Source: Melioribacter sp. (GTDB taxonomy: Bacteria; Bacteroidota; Ignavibacteria; Ignavibacteriales; Melioribacteraceae). From it: 60,678 nucleotides of DNA. The notes under the pieces were generated by a model. That model ran no database searches. It was not told the origin of the DNA and saw only the letters and a list, made by a program, of their open reading frames with translations. The DNA is taken from assembly GCA_003155655.1 (NCBI GenBank), contig PMDS01000012.1, positions 1 to 60,678 on the forward strand. Reading direction: 5' to 3'. Positions within the stretch are counted from its first letter, which is position 1. Each line of letters starts with the position of its first letter. Below are positions 10,701 through 17,118 of the stretch, piece after piece. Position numbers and translations under genes: made by a program.

Positions 10701-12388
10701 GCAGTAGTTATATTAAAGTTACCGGTTGTATTAATTATACTTAAAGCATTATTAGTTAAAGTAAACGAACCGCCATTTTGGTTGTAGTTTACTACATTTA
10801 AAGTAACATTGGTTAAAGTTACTGCACCAGAAGTTAGAGTAAAAGTACCTACATTTGTAGTAGCAGAACCAAAACCTAAAGTTCCGGCAGCGCCGCTTGC
10901 AACTTCAACGTTTCCTAAAGTACCGCCATTGAATAAAGCAGGTGTTCCGGTAACAATAATTCTACCTGTACCGGTTATTGTTCCGCCGTTAGTTAGGTGA
11001 GTTAAAACTCCACCATAAGCTAAAGTTAATGTAAATGTACTTTCGGCTATTGAACCAGCATTTAATAATTGGCCGCCAAAAGTTGTATTTCCACCAAGGT
11101 TAACTGTTGCACTAGCAGCATTAGCTAAATATCCATTATATGTACCACCTTGAATATTTAAAATACCGCCGGCAGCATTATTCGTAACATTAACAATTGA
11201 TAGTGCATCGGTAGTCATAAATCCCAATTTCAACGTACCGTTAGCCTGGTTTAATACCAAAGTATTAGTAGTAAAAGTCGAATTAGCAGTTGGATCACCA
11301 GCTACAGACATAGTATTATTAAAAAGAAGAGAACCATTGCCTTGGTTTCTAATTAAGTGATTACCAAAAGAAAGGTTTGCAGCCTGTCCACCAGATAAAG
11401 GTGATGTTCCTGAAACTGCCCAGCTAACCGGGGCATTAAATATTATAGTACCAATACCATGGTTTTCTACTTGACCTATAGTTGCATCAGCTGGCGCATT
11501 ATTGCCAATTGCAAAAGCAACACTATTATTAAATGTCAAGTTACAGGTACCATTATTGTCTATATCATTCATACCCATTGCAACTGTACCGCTAAAAATA
11601 GCATTACCTGAAAGACCAACTATACCATCGTTAGTACCAGCATTGGTACCAATTTTGGTAATATTATTCGGTAGTGTAACAGTAGTGCCTGCAGTTTTAT
11701 TTATTGTAATTGAACCGCTAGCGCCGTAACTGCCGTAATTACTTTCCGCGCCGGCAACAAAACTAGATCCTCCTGTATAAATAAGGAAAATGCTGTTGGT
11801 TGCAGCTGCTTTACCAGGAGCTGCGTTTGTCCATATTGAGCTTCCTACCATATTGATAGTGGTAAGATTTGCCATTGTCCATGTAGTAGCAGCATTAAGA
11901 TTAATATTACCAGCCAGCAAAGTAATAATTGTACCAAGTTGTACAAGAGTAGCTTGAGTGGCTGGAGTTGTGCCCGTATTAACAGTTAAAGTACCGCCAA
12001 CAATGTTAAATGTAAAATTGCCATTTAAATTGATGTTGCTGTTAATAACAGCTAACGAAAGTACGTCTCTTAATGGAGCTAATGTAATAGTAATACCGGA
12101 AGTTATCTGCGTGTAGGTTCCGAAATTAATATTTACATCTTCAGAATACGTATCTGCAAGAATAATAAGTGTTCCGCCGTTTTGAACTTTACGCAGACCT
12201 TGATCAATTGTATTTAAAGGTCCGGTACCGGTAGGATTATTAAATTCATTCTGCCCGGTATTAGTTCCAGCGCCATTGGTCAATGAAACATAGACCGTTG
12301 GATAGTAAGTTTGTGCAAGTGACGTGCTCGTAAAAAAAGCGAGCAACACTAACACTAGACTTAAACTACTTAAGAGTTTTTTCAACAT
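4733..12388 (-). CDS. Giant secreted repeat protein with T9SS sorting domain
   Basis: 2551 residues from the ATG at 12388, which has AGGAG 8 bases upstream and gives a clean signal peptide (MLKKLLSSLSLVLVLLAFF, ending SLAQ); an upstream in-frame start lacks this. Residues about 30-1370 are Thr/Asn/Gly-rich short strands that look like a right-handed beta-helix of the adhesin type. Residues about 1380-1840 hold at least four repeats of the form ITTSTPHGLxVG...VTISG...GTYTV...TVFTI, resembling the E1_FCCH-like beta domains found in phage and surface proteins. An Ig-like domain precedes the final 95 residues, which form the type A T9SS C-terminal domain (QNFPNPFNPTTNIRF ... GMYIYRI ... KKMLLMK). 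It should be exported across the outer membrane and anchored to or released from the surface. The ligand is unknown. Confidence 0.85.
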   Translation of the reverse strand: MLKKLLSSLSLVLVLLAFFTSTSLAQTYYPTVYVSLTNGAGTNTGQNEFNNPTGTGPLNTIDQGLRKVQNGGTLIILADTYSEDVNINFGTYTQITSGITITLAPLRDVLSLAVINSNINLNGNFTFNIVGGTLTVNTGTTPATQATLVQLGTIITLLAGNINLNAATTWTMANLTTINMVGSSIWTNAAPGKAAATNSIFLIYTGGSSFVAGAESNYGSYGASGSITINKTAGTTVTLPNNITKIGTNAGTNDGIVGLSGNAIFSGTVAMGMNDIDNNGTCNLTFNNSVAFAIGNNAPADATIGQVENHGIGTIIFNAPVSWAVSGTSPLSGGQAANLSFGNHLIRNQGNGSLLFNNTMSVAGDPTANSTFTTNTLVLNQANGTLKLGFMTTDALSIVNVTNNAAGGILNIQGGTYNGYLANAASATVNLGGNTTFGGQLLNAGSIAESTFTLTLAYGGVLTHLTNGGTITGTGRIIVTGTPALFNGGTLGNVEVASGAAGTLGFGSATTNVGTFTLTSGAVTLTNVTLNVVNYNQNGGSFTLTNNALSIINTTGNFNITTASGTFIAPVLSTVSFTGGTAAQSLFPGANFQCGNLIFNNTYAPISVGNSMRANNTITNATGTIVTLSSLNLVLNGGTNVITNNGTINATGGGGVVLGGVNLITGGVGGATEGAFGLYLAWQVPTYQLAGTGVYQNVIVDVGTGNYAQVTTTASVGCKWSQTLTLYSGDLDVQTAAGLIPIDFGPASPGATIVRYPEKSQVGLHASIGTFNALNNYPYNVYYTSYTAFGGSISAVPLTAARNVGIEITGQASPLANANVNLWWINTTGAYSIDLPGGSNVNFVGSLIIDSAGWLNLPTGIATAFIFNPSYFTPQIAVKTQFIYGKITLADGGDKIAFFGNHVVDGATANSLLPSPYVAVNASPVATLGYTEIENNANVTVQNIKSFTAQLTTLGSSTLTLGSSEPVSGNLTIGASTVNLASFNLTFKGANNTVDPSATITGTGAFIAGATSGNQTLNAPAGATSAFTIPNLIIKEAAAAPADPTAQTLVVGGAAGAQNLIVSNSLTVTTGDLTIADGKQVIVTGNTITLSGAGSDILVQGLASGILVTNPTSGILTLSMNPALRTIPNLTVNGPTALATVTGSTGSSTLLVYNATAGATLGLRQTANLDLAAWNLLTNNFIRTTGSNLATTGYLEYAAGLSTLGFSYGFVEGIGFSIPNLKISTAVTVGSVNQNFTVTNNLYLNNCTFTTVNPGGSNVMNVGVTGGAVPNIIVEGAGNVDVAPTFPLGKASYVFANTAIPLTNTSITGGQISISSNTSAYRQVSITSATATGGVIANLASNSATNESINKTWSSNTGYVINATTGGDAYGQFTNGSYYVDVTWITATPHYLKVGEKVKVYDAGSFNNGSSLNCDYATGGGLVGFVTSTPTATHFTVREVFNISAFPGPVTWGETVVSGQTAKIESYYTPVGYVVLQCNSVIPYAVGDRIVVTNEPTALHLNGEWVVTGVSGNEPDNGGSVATLAANEFRILAPSVVYSTGVAGVNFVGAAAGGVNGSVDITTSTPHGLMVGQFVTFSAFAGSYPVTAVVSPTVFRVTLPYTVTNYHNVAATGIPQIGGTLSYTGAGGNQGKVTISAANHTFANGQTIVIAGALPVGANGEPTLNGTWVISNVVTALGVGVSFDITLAGKSNAAILGTPTANYVTPSSVAVLGDVDVTTSTPHGFSVGNSITISGGALAGTYTVLAVSPLVSPTVFTIAWAGGTGLADIAAPNASYSGYAYLTGTVVGDVIITTALPTSVAVTNPVVISGVTASTGLNGTWAASAVLSPFQFRVTVPGITVGGSAGSLANVTQTVVAAAGTTKYWPSATSTLAQDLSVNYSPLGDGVTNFVATPTGAAVYSTGKVTFYVNGATTASRTVANNLFLQSGVLSIQSSSGNTTTLTLGPAGTTTPILTKYNTGLLVLNDGGSTTLGVLAVPTTGLSLVYATNGTTATPQGTGVEYSGVSAVNNFTVNALVNPLTINFLTGTIKGNMALNDNVVLNATGTPSTTTLVGNLTLAANKTLTINPSNTLLAQGNITLASGAAIAGSGSLTFGGALAQAVTFSSANSTVSNLTINKSANDVKMTGGNLTITGLLNLISGDIITGATNVLNLTPPTHGAVFNGTAISQGYTGGSSASMVVGNVAKTFKNDNTVFNSTEEINRFPVGDGTNYRPIALTFNSAFGFPTVPNNITITANFTNSTPGGAVGLPIANGVASGINIARYPSFYWGLSTSGTVSPSLVFDLEVVAAGYTMYDDVNNIRIIRRYGVGTDVANEWDLQGDAADYDNTLNATVPTVISKNSTGGLRTGGAIFTLGLKSNMSVKTPIAKQWLVWNTTTSENRPISVSNLFKGNVGSLTYVATSSNTAVATVHMSGPTTLVVAAQGLGDCIVTVTATDATTNDFFAFSFPVNVGPTDVASTEQLPTEFALFQNFPNPFNPTTNIRFDLPKESNVTLKIYNVLGEEVAKLVDKVMPAGHQSVTFDATKLASGMYIYRIQAADFVQVKKMLLMK

Positions 12389-12447
12389 TTTGTTACTCCT
12401 AATTAAATTAATTAAAAATAAATTCATTTTTTTCACACACACATTTT

Positions 12448-12486
12448 AAAACTCTTTCGTCCCTAAGTTGGTAAGAGTTTTTGCAT
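12448..12486 (-). promoter_or_regulatory. Leader mini-ORF and hairpin in the 5' leader of the giant gene
   Basis: On the minus strand an ATG at 12486 follows GAGGAGG at good spacing and opens a seven-codon reading frame, MQKLLPT, ending in TAG at 12463. The sequence of this frame overlaps an inverted repeat: AAAACTCTT (12473-12481, minus reading) pairs perfectly with AAGAGTTTT (12448-12456) across a 16-base loop, just before the region of the main ribosome binding site. Translation of the mini-ORF would disrupt the hairpin, which suggests translational or attenuation control. This is inference from layout. Confidence 0.4.
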
Positions 12487-12537
12487 GTAGTTCCTCCTCT
12501 GTTTTGTTTAACATAACAATTGAAAATTCACACACAT

Positions 12538-12555
12538 GTCCGTTCACTAACGGAC
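12538..12555. other. Hairpin in the long leader
   Basis: GTCCGTT (12538-12544) and AACGGAC (12549-12555) form a perfect 7-bp stem with loop CACT inside the untranslated leader of the giant gene. No T-run follows in either direction. The rest of 12556-12889 is A+T-rich leader and promoter region with no open frame I can support. Confidence 0.4.
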
Positions 12556-12761
12556 TCTCCGTCGAGATTTCAGAAATTCTATTGTAATCCCTCTGGTTAA
12601 ATGCTAACTTCATTTATTTTATACATTTATGTGAATGGTTTTAAATTTTACTTTAAAATAATGAAAACAGTACAACACCGCGTTTCTTTTCATCACACAC
12701 AGAATCAATAATTTGAGCAATTTCACGATATTTTTTTTTAAATCCTTACCAAGGACATCAC

Positions 12762-12790
12762 AAAATATGAATTCAGGAATTGCTTGTCAA
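12762..12790 (-). promoter_or_regulatory. Possible sigma-70-like promoter of the giant gene
   Basis: Read on the minus strand, TTGACA (12790-12785) is followed after exactly 17 bases by TATTTT (12767-12762). A transcript starting near 12755 would have a leader of about 365 bases. The match is good but promoter rules in this group differ from those of E. coli, so support is moderate. Confidence 0.35.
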
Positions 12791-12889
12791 CATAATTTTA
12801 AAGAAATTTTTTCTCTTTGACAGACAGCACCTCCTGTTTTTTTCCTGTTTTTAACAATTTTCAAGCTCAAAAAAATAAAATTCAAAACT

Positions 12890-13240
12890 TTATTTACTTT
12901 TTAGAATCTTGATATCTTTATTAGATGCACATATAACTTCAGAAGTCATCCCGGTAAATATTCCGTGCTCAACAATTCCTGCCCTTTGATTTAATAATGC
13001 TGTAAGCTTATCCAAATTTTTTATTGCACCAAAATTTGCATCAAGTATAAAATTATTTTCATCTGTAATAAAATTACTTCCATCGGGGTTTTTTCTTTGT
13101 AAAATTTTTGCACCTAATGACTCCAAATAATTCTTTTCAACATTTAAAGCATATTGAATTACTTCAACCGGAACAGAAAAATTTGTGCCAAGATGCTTTG
13201 ATAATTTTGTTTCATCAACAACAACAATAAATCTTTTGCT
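12890..13240 (-). pseudogene. rpiA: 3' half of a disrupted rpiA
   Basis: Reading back from the stop at 12890 the frame gives the C-terminal half of ribose-5-phosphate isomerase A: KRFIVVVDETKL, then LGTNFSVPVEVI, GSNFITDENNFILDANFG, LNQRAGIVEHGIFTG. The frame is closed by a TGA a little upstream of 13240, and the N-terminal half with the GxGxT loop and the DGADEVD motif is missing at this place. An intact rpiA lies at 15038-15748 and is clearly a different, diverged copy. A matching N-terminal remnant is found at 16620-16754, so the original gene seems to have been split by the island between them. Confidence 0.75.
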
Positions 13241-13450
13241 AGAACAAATATTTTTCGGGAATAGATCATTACTTTTAATTCAGAAAGATCGAGATTATCA
13301 TTATAAAAAAAATGCAATGGTTTATAGAGAAATATTGTCATGGATTTTTCCAAATGCACAAAGCTATTCTGTATGCGAATACACTATAATATTAAACAAA
13401 ATTCTTTTCTTATGATTTCAATAAATCTTACTGTCATTTATTTGATTGTT

Positions 13451-14446
13451 TCAAACTGAGATGATTTTTCTTATTGCGAGTAGTATTATTTTTCTATGAT
13501 CAAAAACTAAATTCTCTGGAAGTTCATTAATATCAAACCATCTGGAAGATTTCGCATCTCCGCCCGCTATAGCATTCAGATTAGTTTCCGAAACAAATGC
13601 GATTGATACAACATGAAGACGGGGGTCTCTATCGGGCTCTGAAAAAAATCCCAATTCTTGAAAGAACAATAAATTAATACCAGTTTCTTCAATAACTTCT
13701 CTTTTTAAAGCATCTTCAACAGTTTCTCTATTTTCAACAAAGCCACCAGGTAAAGCCCAACCCATTGGTTCTTTTAATCTCTCGATAAGCAAAATTTTGT
13801 TGTGAGGTGTATTAAAAATTACTGCATCCACTGCGAGCTTAGGATATATTTTTAAATTACGTCTAATGAAATTATTATTTTCTTTTTTATACAAATTCTT
13901 TTGGCAAAAACACGAAATAATAATACTTTTAAGTAGTTCTAAAGATGTTTCACCATTAAAATGGGGAATTATAAAATTAAAATTTACATATTCTTTAAGT
14001 TCGGTTTGTAATAATTCAATTCTTTTATCTACACTTTCATTATACAATGATTCGCGACTTTCTAAATGCTGAACAAGTTCGTCCATGTTTGTTGGTAAAA
14101 TAAATATCAAAACAGCATCAGGAAATTTTTCTTTAAATATTTGAGCTAAAAAAACATCTAAGATAAAAATAGCATGTTTGTTTTTATCTATCTCTTTTTC
14201 AATTTCCGATTTTGAAAGGCCATACCAATGGTTGTAAATATTTGTGTGAACAATAAATTCATTATGATCAAGTTTTTTAAGGAAATCTGTTTCGTTGATA
14301 AAAAAGTACTCAAAATCATCTTCCCCTATTCTTTTTATTCTAGTAGTATGTTTTTGGGGCATATAGAAATCGGCAAGGTATTTAATTATATTTTTGCACA
14401 AGAAACTTTTACCTACCCCGGATGGACCACTTAAAATAAAAATCAT
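13451..14446 (-). CDS. Guanylate kinase-like / Nudix hydrolase fusion
   Basis: 331 residues. Residues 1-175 form a guanylate kinase-type P-loop domain with GPSGVGKSFL and the later YGLSKSEIE and FILDV elements. Residues about 200-331 form a Nudix domain with the complete box GGFVENRETVEDALKREVIE-ETG; the surrounding AVIFN...LLIERLKEPMGWALPGGF resembles ADP-ribose pyrophosphatase and NrtR-type Nudix domains. The fusion is unusual. The ATG at 14446 lies one base after the stop of the upstream membrane protein; the upstream TTG in frame would overlap it. The domain pair suggests a nucleotide-salvage or nucleotide-cleaning enzyme. The substrate is not known from sequence. Confidence 0.75.
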   Translation of the reverse strand: MIFILSGPSGVGKSFLCKNIIKYLADFYMPQKHTTRIKRIGEDDFEYFFINETDFLKKLDHNEFIVHTNIYNHWYGLSKSEIEKEIDKNKHAIFILDVFLAQIFKEKFPDAVLIFILPTNMDELVQHLESRESLYNESVDKRIELLQTELKEYVNFNFIIPHFNGETSLELLKSIIISCFCQKNLYKKENNNFIRRNLKIYPKLAVDAVIFNTPHNKILLIERLKEPMGWALPGGFVENRETVEDALKREVIEETGINLLFFQELGFFSEPDRDPRLHVVSIAFVSETNLNAIAGGDAKSSRWFDINELPENLVFDHRKIILLAIRKIISV

Positions 14447-14447
14447 A

Positions 14448-15032
14448 TTACCAATCTCTCGTAACGGTAAGCGCAACTAACATTATCAAAATTAGTACAC
14501 AATCAAACACCCAAATTATTGTGTCTAGCCTAGAAGTGGTAAATAATAATGGTGCAGTAACAACCATCGTACTAATACTTATTACAATAAAACCTAAAAA
14601 AACAAAAAAAGTGTTTAGAATTTTCCTTAATCTTCTAAATTTATCCTTCTTACGATGGAAGTGTTCCCATGATGCAATAATATTTAGAATATCTTCTCTT
14701 GTGATATTCTCTTTGCTTCGAATAAATATTTGAATTACTTTTTCAGGAAATTCATCTGTAAAATAAATTCTGAATTTATTAACTATTATATCATTATTTA
14801 GATATACCCAACAAATACATGAGGAAACTAATGGGATTAATAAAAGAACCATAAGATTAATTGGTTGATTAGTAAATGAGATAGAGATTATAACCCCAAT
14901 TGCTAAGAAGTTAGAAATAAAAGCATTTTCACGAATAGTTATTCTATAAGTCTGTTCTGCTTTTAGAGCTAGATATTCAGATTGCATAATCGCAATCAGT
15001 TTATCAATTTCTTTTGGATTTTTTTTATCCAT
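14448..15032 (-). CDS. Four-helix membrane protein of unknown function
   Basis: 194 residues with four predicted membrane helices, in two pairs (about residues 38-54 and 59-77, then 137-158 and 165-190). The N-terminal cytoplasmic part carries EYLALKAEQTYRITIREN, a helix with alternating charges, and a cytoplasmic loop of about 60 residues lies between the helix pairs. I do not recognise a named family with certainty; the build recalls small membrane proteins found beside nucleotide-processing enzymes in conflict systems. It is translationally packed between rpiA (5 bases) and the kinase-Nudix gene (1 base), so it belongs to the same operon. Confidence 0.65.
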   Translation of the reverse strand: MDKKNPKEIDKLIAIMQSEYLALKAEQTYRITIRENAFISNFLAIGVIISISFTNQPINLMVLLLIPLVSSCICWVYLNNDIIVNKFRIYFTDEFPEKVIQIFIRSKENITREDILNIIASWEHFHRKKDKFRRLRKILNTFFVFLGFIVISISTMVVTAPLLFTTSRLDTIIWVFDCVLILIMLVALTVTRDW

Positions 15033-15037
15033 CGATG

Positions 15038-15748
15038 CTATAGGTTATTTGAAGCTACAATTATTTCCACATTGTAATTAATGAAAAGACCACTTTCAAT
15101 CACACCAGTAACTGATTTTATTTGTCTTTCTAAGTCATTATTAATCTCATTAAATTTTGCATCCAAAATAAAGTTTCCATTTTCAGTTATTAATGGACCA
15201 TCTTTACCTTTAGCAAATCTTAAATTGAGACTTTTTAATCCTAGTTCATTAAGTTCCTTTTCTACATACAATAATGATTCCGGGAACACTTCAATTGGCA
15301 CAGGAAAGTTCGTCCCTAAGTTATTTACTAATTTGGAATCATCAACTATTATGTAGTTAATAAAGCTTGAGTTCATTAAAAGTTTTTCCTTAAATAACGC
15401 TCCCCCTCTTCCTTTAATTAAATTTTTATTAGGGTCGACTTCATCAGCACCATCAAACAGCCAGTCTGGTTTACTTTCAATCATATTGGTTAATGGGATA
15501 CCAAGACGTATACAGGTCATTGAAATTTCAAAAGAAGTAGGAATGGCTTTGATTTTTAACTTTTCCCTTTCAATTTTTTTTGAAATTGAAAACAAGGCAA
15601 GATAAACAGTAGAACCAGAACCCACCCCAATAATGTCACCATCTTTTACTTTTTCAGCAATTTTGTCAGCGACTTTTTGCTTTCCTTCTTTATTAATAAT
15701 TGTTTCAGACCAAGATAGATCTTTAAGAATATCACTTTTCCAATTCAT
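15038..15748 (-). CDS. rpiA: Ribose-5-phosphate isomerase A
   Basis: 236 residues that interconvert ribose 5-phosphate and ribulose 5-phosphate. All key elements are present: GVGSGSTV phosphate loop (about residues 41-48), FDGADEVDPNKNLIKGRGGA with the catalytic acid and the lysine-glycine loop, VDDSKLV, and the C-terminal GVIESGLF block. An N-terminal extension of about 18 residues precedes the usual start of the family. The copy is diverged from the rpiA remnants at 12890 and 16620, and it lies inside the segment that separates them, so it probably replaces the gene that was broken. Confidence 0.9.
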   Translation of the reverse strand: MNWKSDILKDLSWSETIINKEGKQKVADKIAEKVKDGDIIGVGSGSTVYLALFSISKKIEREKLKIKAIPTSFEISMTCIRLGIPLTNMIESKPDWLFDGADEVDPNKNLIKGRGGALFKEKLLMNSSFINYIIVDDSKLVNNLGTNFPVPIEVFPESLLYVEKELNELGLKSLNLRFAKGKDGPLITENGNFILDAKFNEINNDLERQIKSVTGVIESGLFINYNVEIIVASNNL

Positions 15749-15825
15749 AATTGAAATTTAAGATTAAGTTTAAAGAATAATTAAGTTTTATATCTATTAA
15801 GATAAAATGTATTTTAAAAAATTAT

Positions 15826-16467
15826 CTATATTGACAATGGAAATTCATTTTTTAAAAGGCGTTTCCCATTTATACTTATACTAAGATAATAATTTGTCAT
15901 TCTTGGAACAAAATTTTTTATCGTAATTATTTTTTTTGTTTTAACCCAATTTTGTGATTCCTTGTTAAACTCTATACCATCTATAGTAAAAGACTTTTTC
16001 TTATTAGAAAATAATTGGAGACTTGATTTTAAGGAAAGCCAAAAAATCCCGTTAATCTCTTGGGTGTTTGGAGAAATGATATTTAAAAAATTTGGAATGT
16101 TTATCATAAAAATATCCTGAAATTCTCTATTTTTTATTTCACCAATATCAATAACTTCTGTTCGTTGTCCTAAGTAATATAATCGGGTAAATATTATCCC
16201 CAATCCAAGTTCCTCCTTAATTTCTCTAGTTATATTCTTTTTTGTTTCTCCTTTTAAAAAATGACCAGCAACACTTATATCTAAAAGATTAGGAAAAGAA
16301 ATAGATGGAGACCGCAATTGAAAAACCAAATAATTTATATTTTTGATCTTAGTAAGGATCCAACAGTGAAATGTCTTATGCCAGAGCCCTTTTTTATGAA
16401 CTTCGGATCTGTCCGCGCTTCCAATCTTTATTTGGTTCGCACTATAAACGTCGATTATTTCTTTCAT
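15826..16467 (-). CDS. Nudix hydrolase, isopentenyl-diphosphate-isomerase-like subgroup
   Basis: 213 residues. WHKTFHCWIL near residue 29, FQLRSPSISFPNLLDISVAG, then the Nudix box FLKGETKKNITREIKEELGL. The WHxxFHxW opening and the 'DISVAGH' wording are those of the IDI/YfcD-like Nudix group, whose members often hydrolyse nucleotide sugars or other diphosphates. The box is intact. The gene lies 77 bases upstream of rpiA in the same direction and probably starts the operon rpiA-membrane protein-kinase/Nudix. No strong ribosome binding site is visible. Confidence 0.75.
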   Translation of the reverse strand: MKEIIDVYSANQIKIGSADRSEVHKKGLWHKTFHCWILTKIKNINYLVFQLRSPSISFPNLLDISVAGHFLKGETKKNITREIKEELGLGIIFTRLYYLGQRTEVIDIGEIKNREFQDIFMINIPNFLNIISPNTQEINGIFWLSLKSSLQLFSNKKKSFTIDGIEFNKESQNWVKTKKIITIKNFVPRMTNYYLSISINGKRLLKNEFPLSI

Positions 16468-16619
16468 CTTATTATTTTTATATTAGTTGTAATTAGCATT
16501 ATAGACTATAATTTTATCATCACAATCGAATATTAAATCAATCTGGTTTGCATTTTACGTGTCGTTAGTCTAATTCCATATTTCTACGTCTCATGTTTTT
16601 TTACCGAGCCTAAAATGCC

Positions 16620-16754
16620 TTATATTTTTTTAATCTTAAATTTTTCACGTACAAATTGGACAATATTGCTTGGGTCATAAAACACTAATTCACATCGTGA
16701 GATTCTTTCGACAGCTTTTTCTGCAGCCTTTTTCTTGAGTTGATTAATCTCCAT
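16620..16754 (-). pseudogene. rpiA: Probable 5' remnant of the disrupted rpiA
   Basis: A 44-codon frame from the ATG at 16754. MEINQLKKKAAEKAVERI is the usual opening of RpiA (ELKK.AAEKAVEYV), and what follows matches in length: ELVFYDPSNIVQFV lines up without a gap with the family's MVVGLGTGSTVxFV. The glycine-rich loop itself has been lost, which fits decay. The frame ends at 16620, where the island sequence begins. Taken with the 3' half at 12890-13240 this would be the other end of one broken gene, with about 80 middle codons missing. Region 16468-16619 shows nothing else I can support. Confidence 0.5.
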
Positions 16755-16974
16755 GTTCTCTCTTATACATTTTCAATATCCTTAACAAAAATAAGAAATA
16801 AAATATTAGCAGGCTCCAATTTATCGAACCCGGTGTTTATTTAACCCGGTTGTAAATAAAAGTTAGGTAATAATATGGTTCTTGTTAATCAAATCCATTC
16901 TTCATAATTTTTAATGATAATTTGAATAAGCTTGCTGTGATATATTTATTTAATTTTACATGAAAGGATTCCAG

Positions 16975-17094
16975 ATGATTGATTTTGATATAAGAAAATA
17001 TCACAAGAAAAAAAGAAGAAGAGTTGCAATTTCATTCTTTATTTTTGCGCTGATTGTTATTAACCTAATAATGTACCTGATTTCAAAAGGGTAA
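16975..17094 (+). CDS. Small single-helix membrane protein
   Basis: A 39-codon frame: a short acidic start, the very basic stretch KYHKKKRRRVA, one membrane helix (ISFFIFALIVINLIMYLI) and SKG at the end. AAAGGA lies 8 bases before the ATG. An in-frame ATG 15 bases earlier is possible. The positive-inside rule puts the N-terminus in the cytoplasm. It lies 24 bases before miaB and is probably in the same transcript. No family is recognised. Confidence 0.55.
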   Translation: MIDFDIRKYHKKKRRRVAISFFIFALIVINLIMYLISKG

Positions 17095-17118
17095 TCAGGA
17101 GAAAGAGATTAAAATACC

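Noticed and set aside
4956-11729. Several open frames of 60-90 codons opposite to the giant T9SS gene
   Set aside because: They lie wholly inside a coding region with strong protein likeness on the other strand and have no family likeness or ribosome binding sites of their own.
13185-13415. A 76-codon plus-strand frame next to the rpiA 3' remnant
   Set aside because: Its first third is antisense to the RpiA remnant and the rest has no recognisable family; it may be debris of the insertion, but I cannot support a gene.
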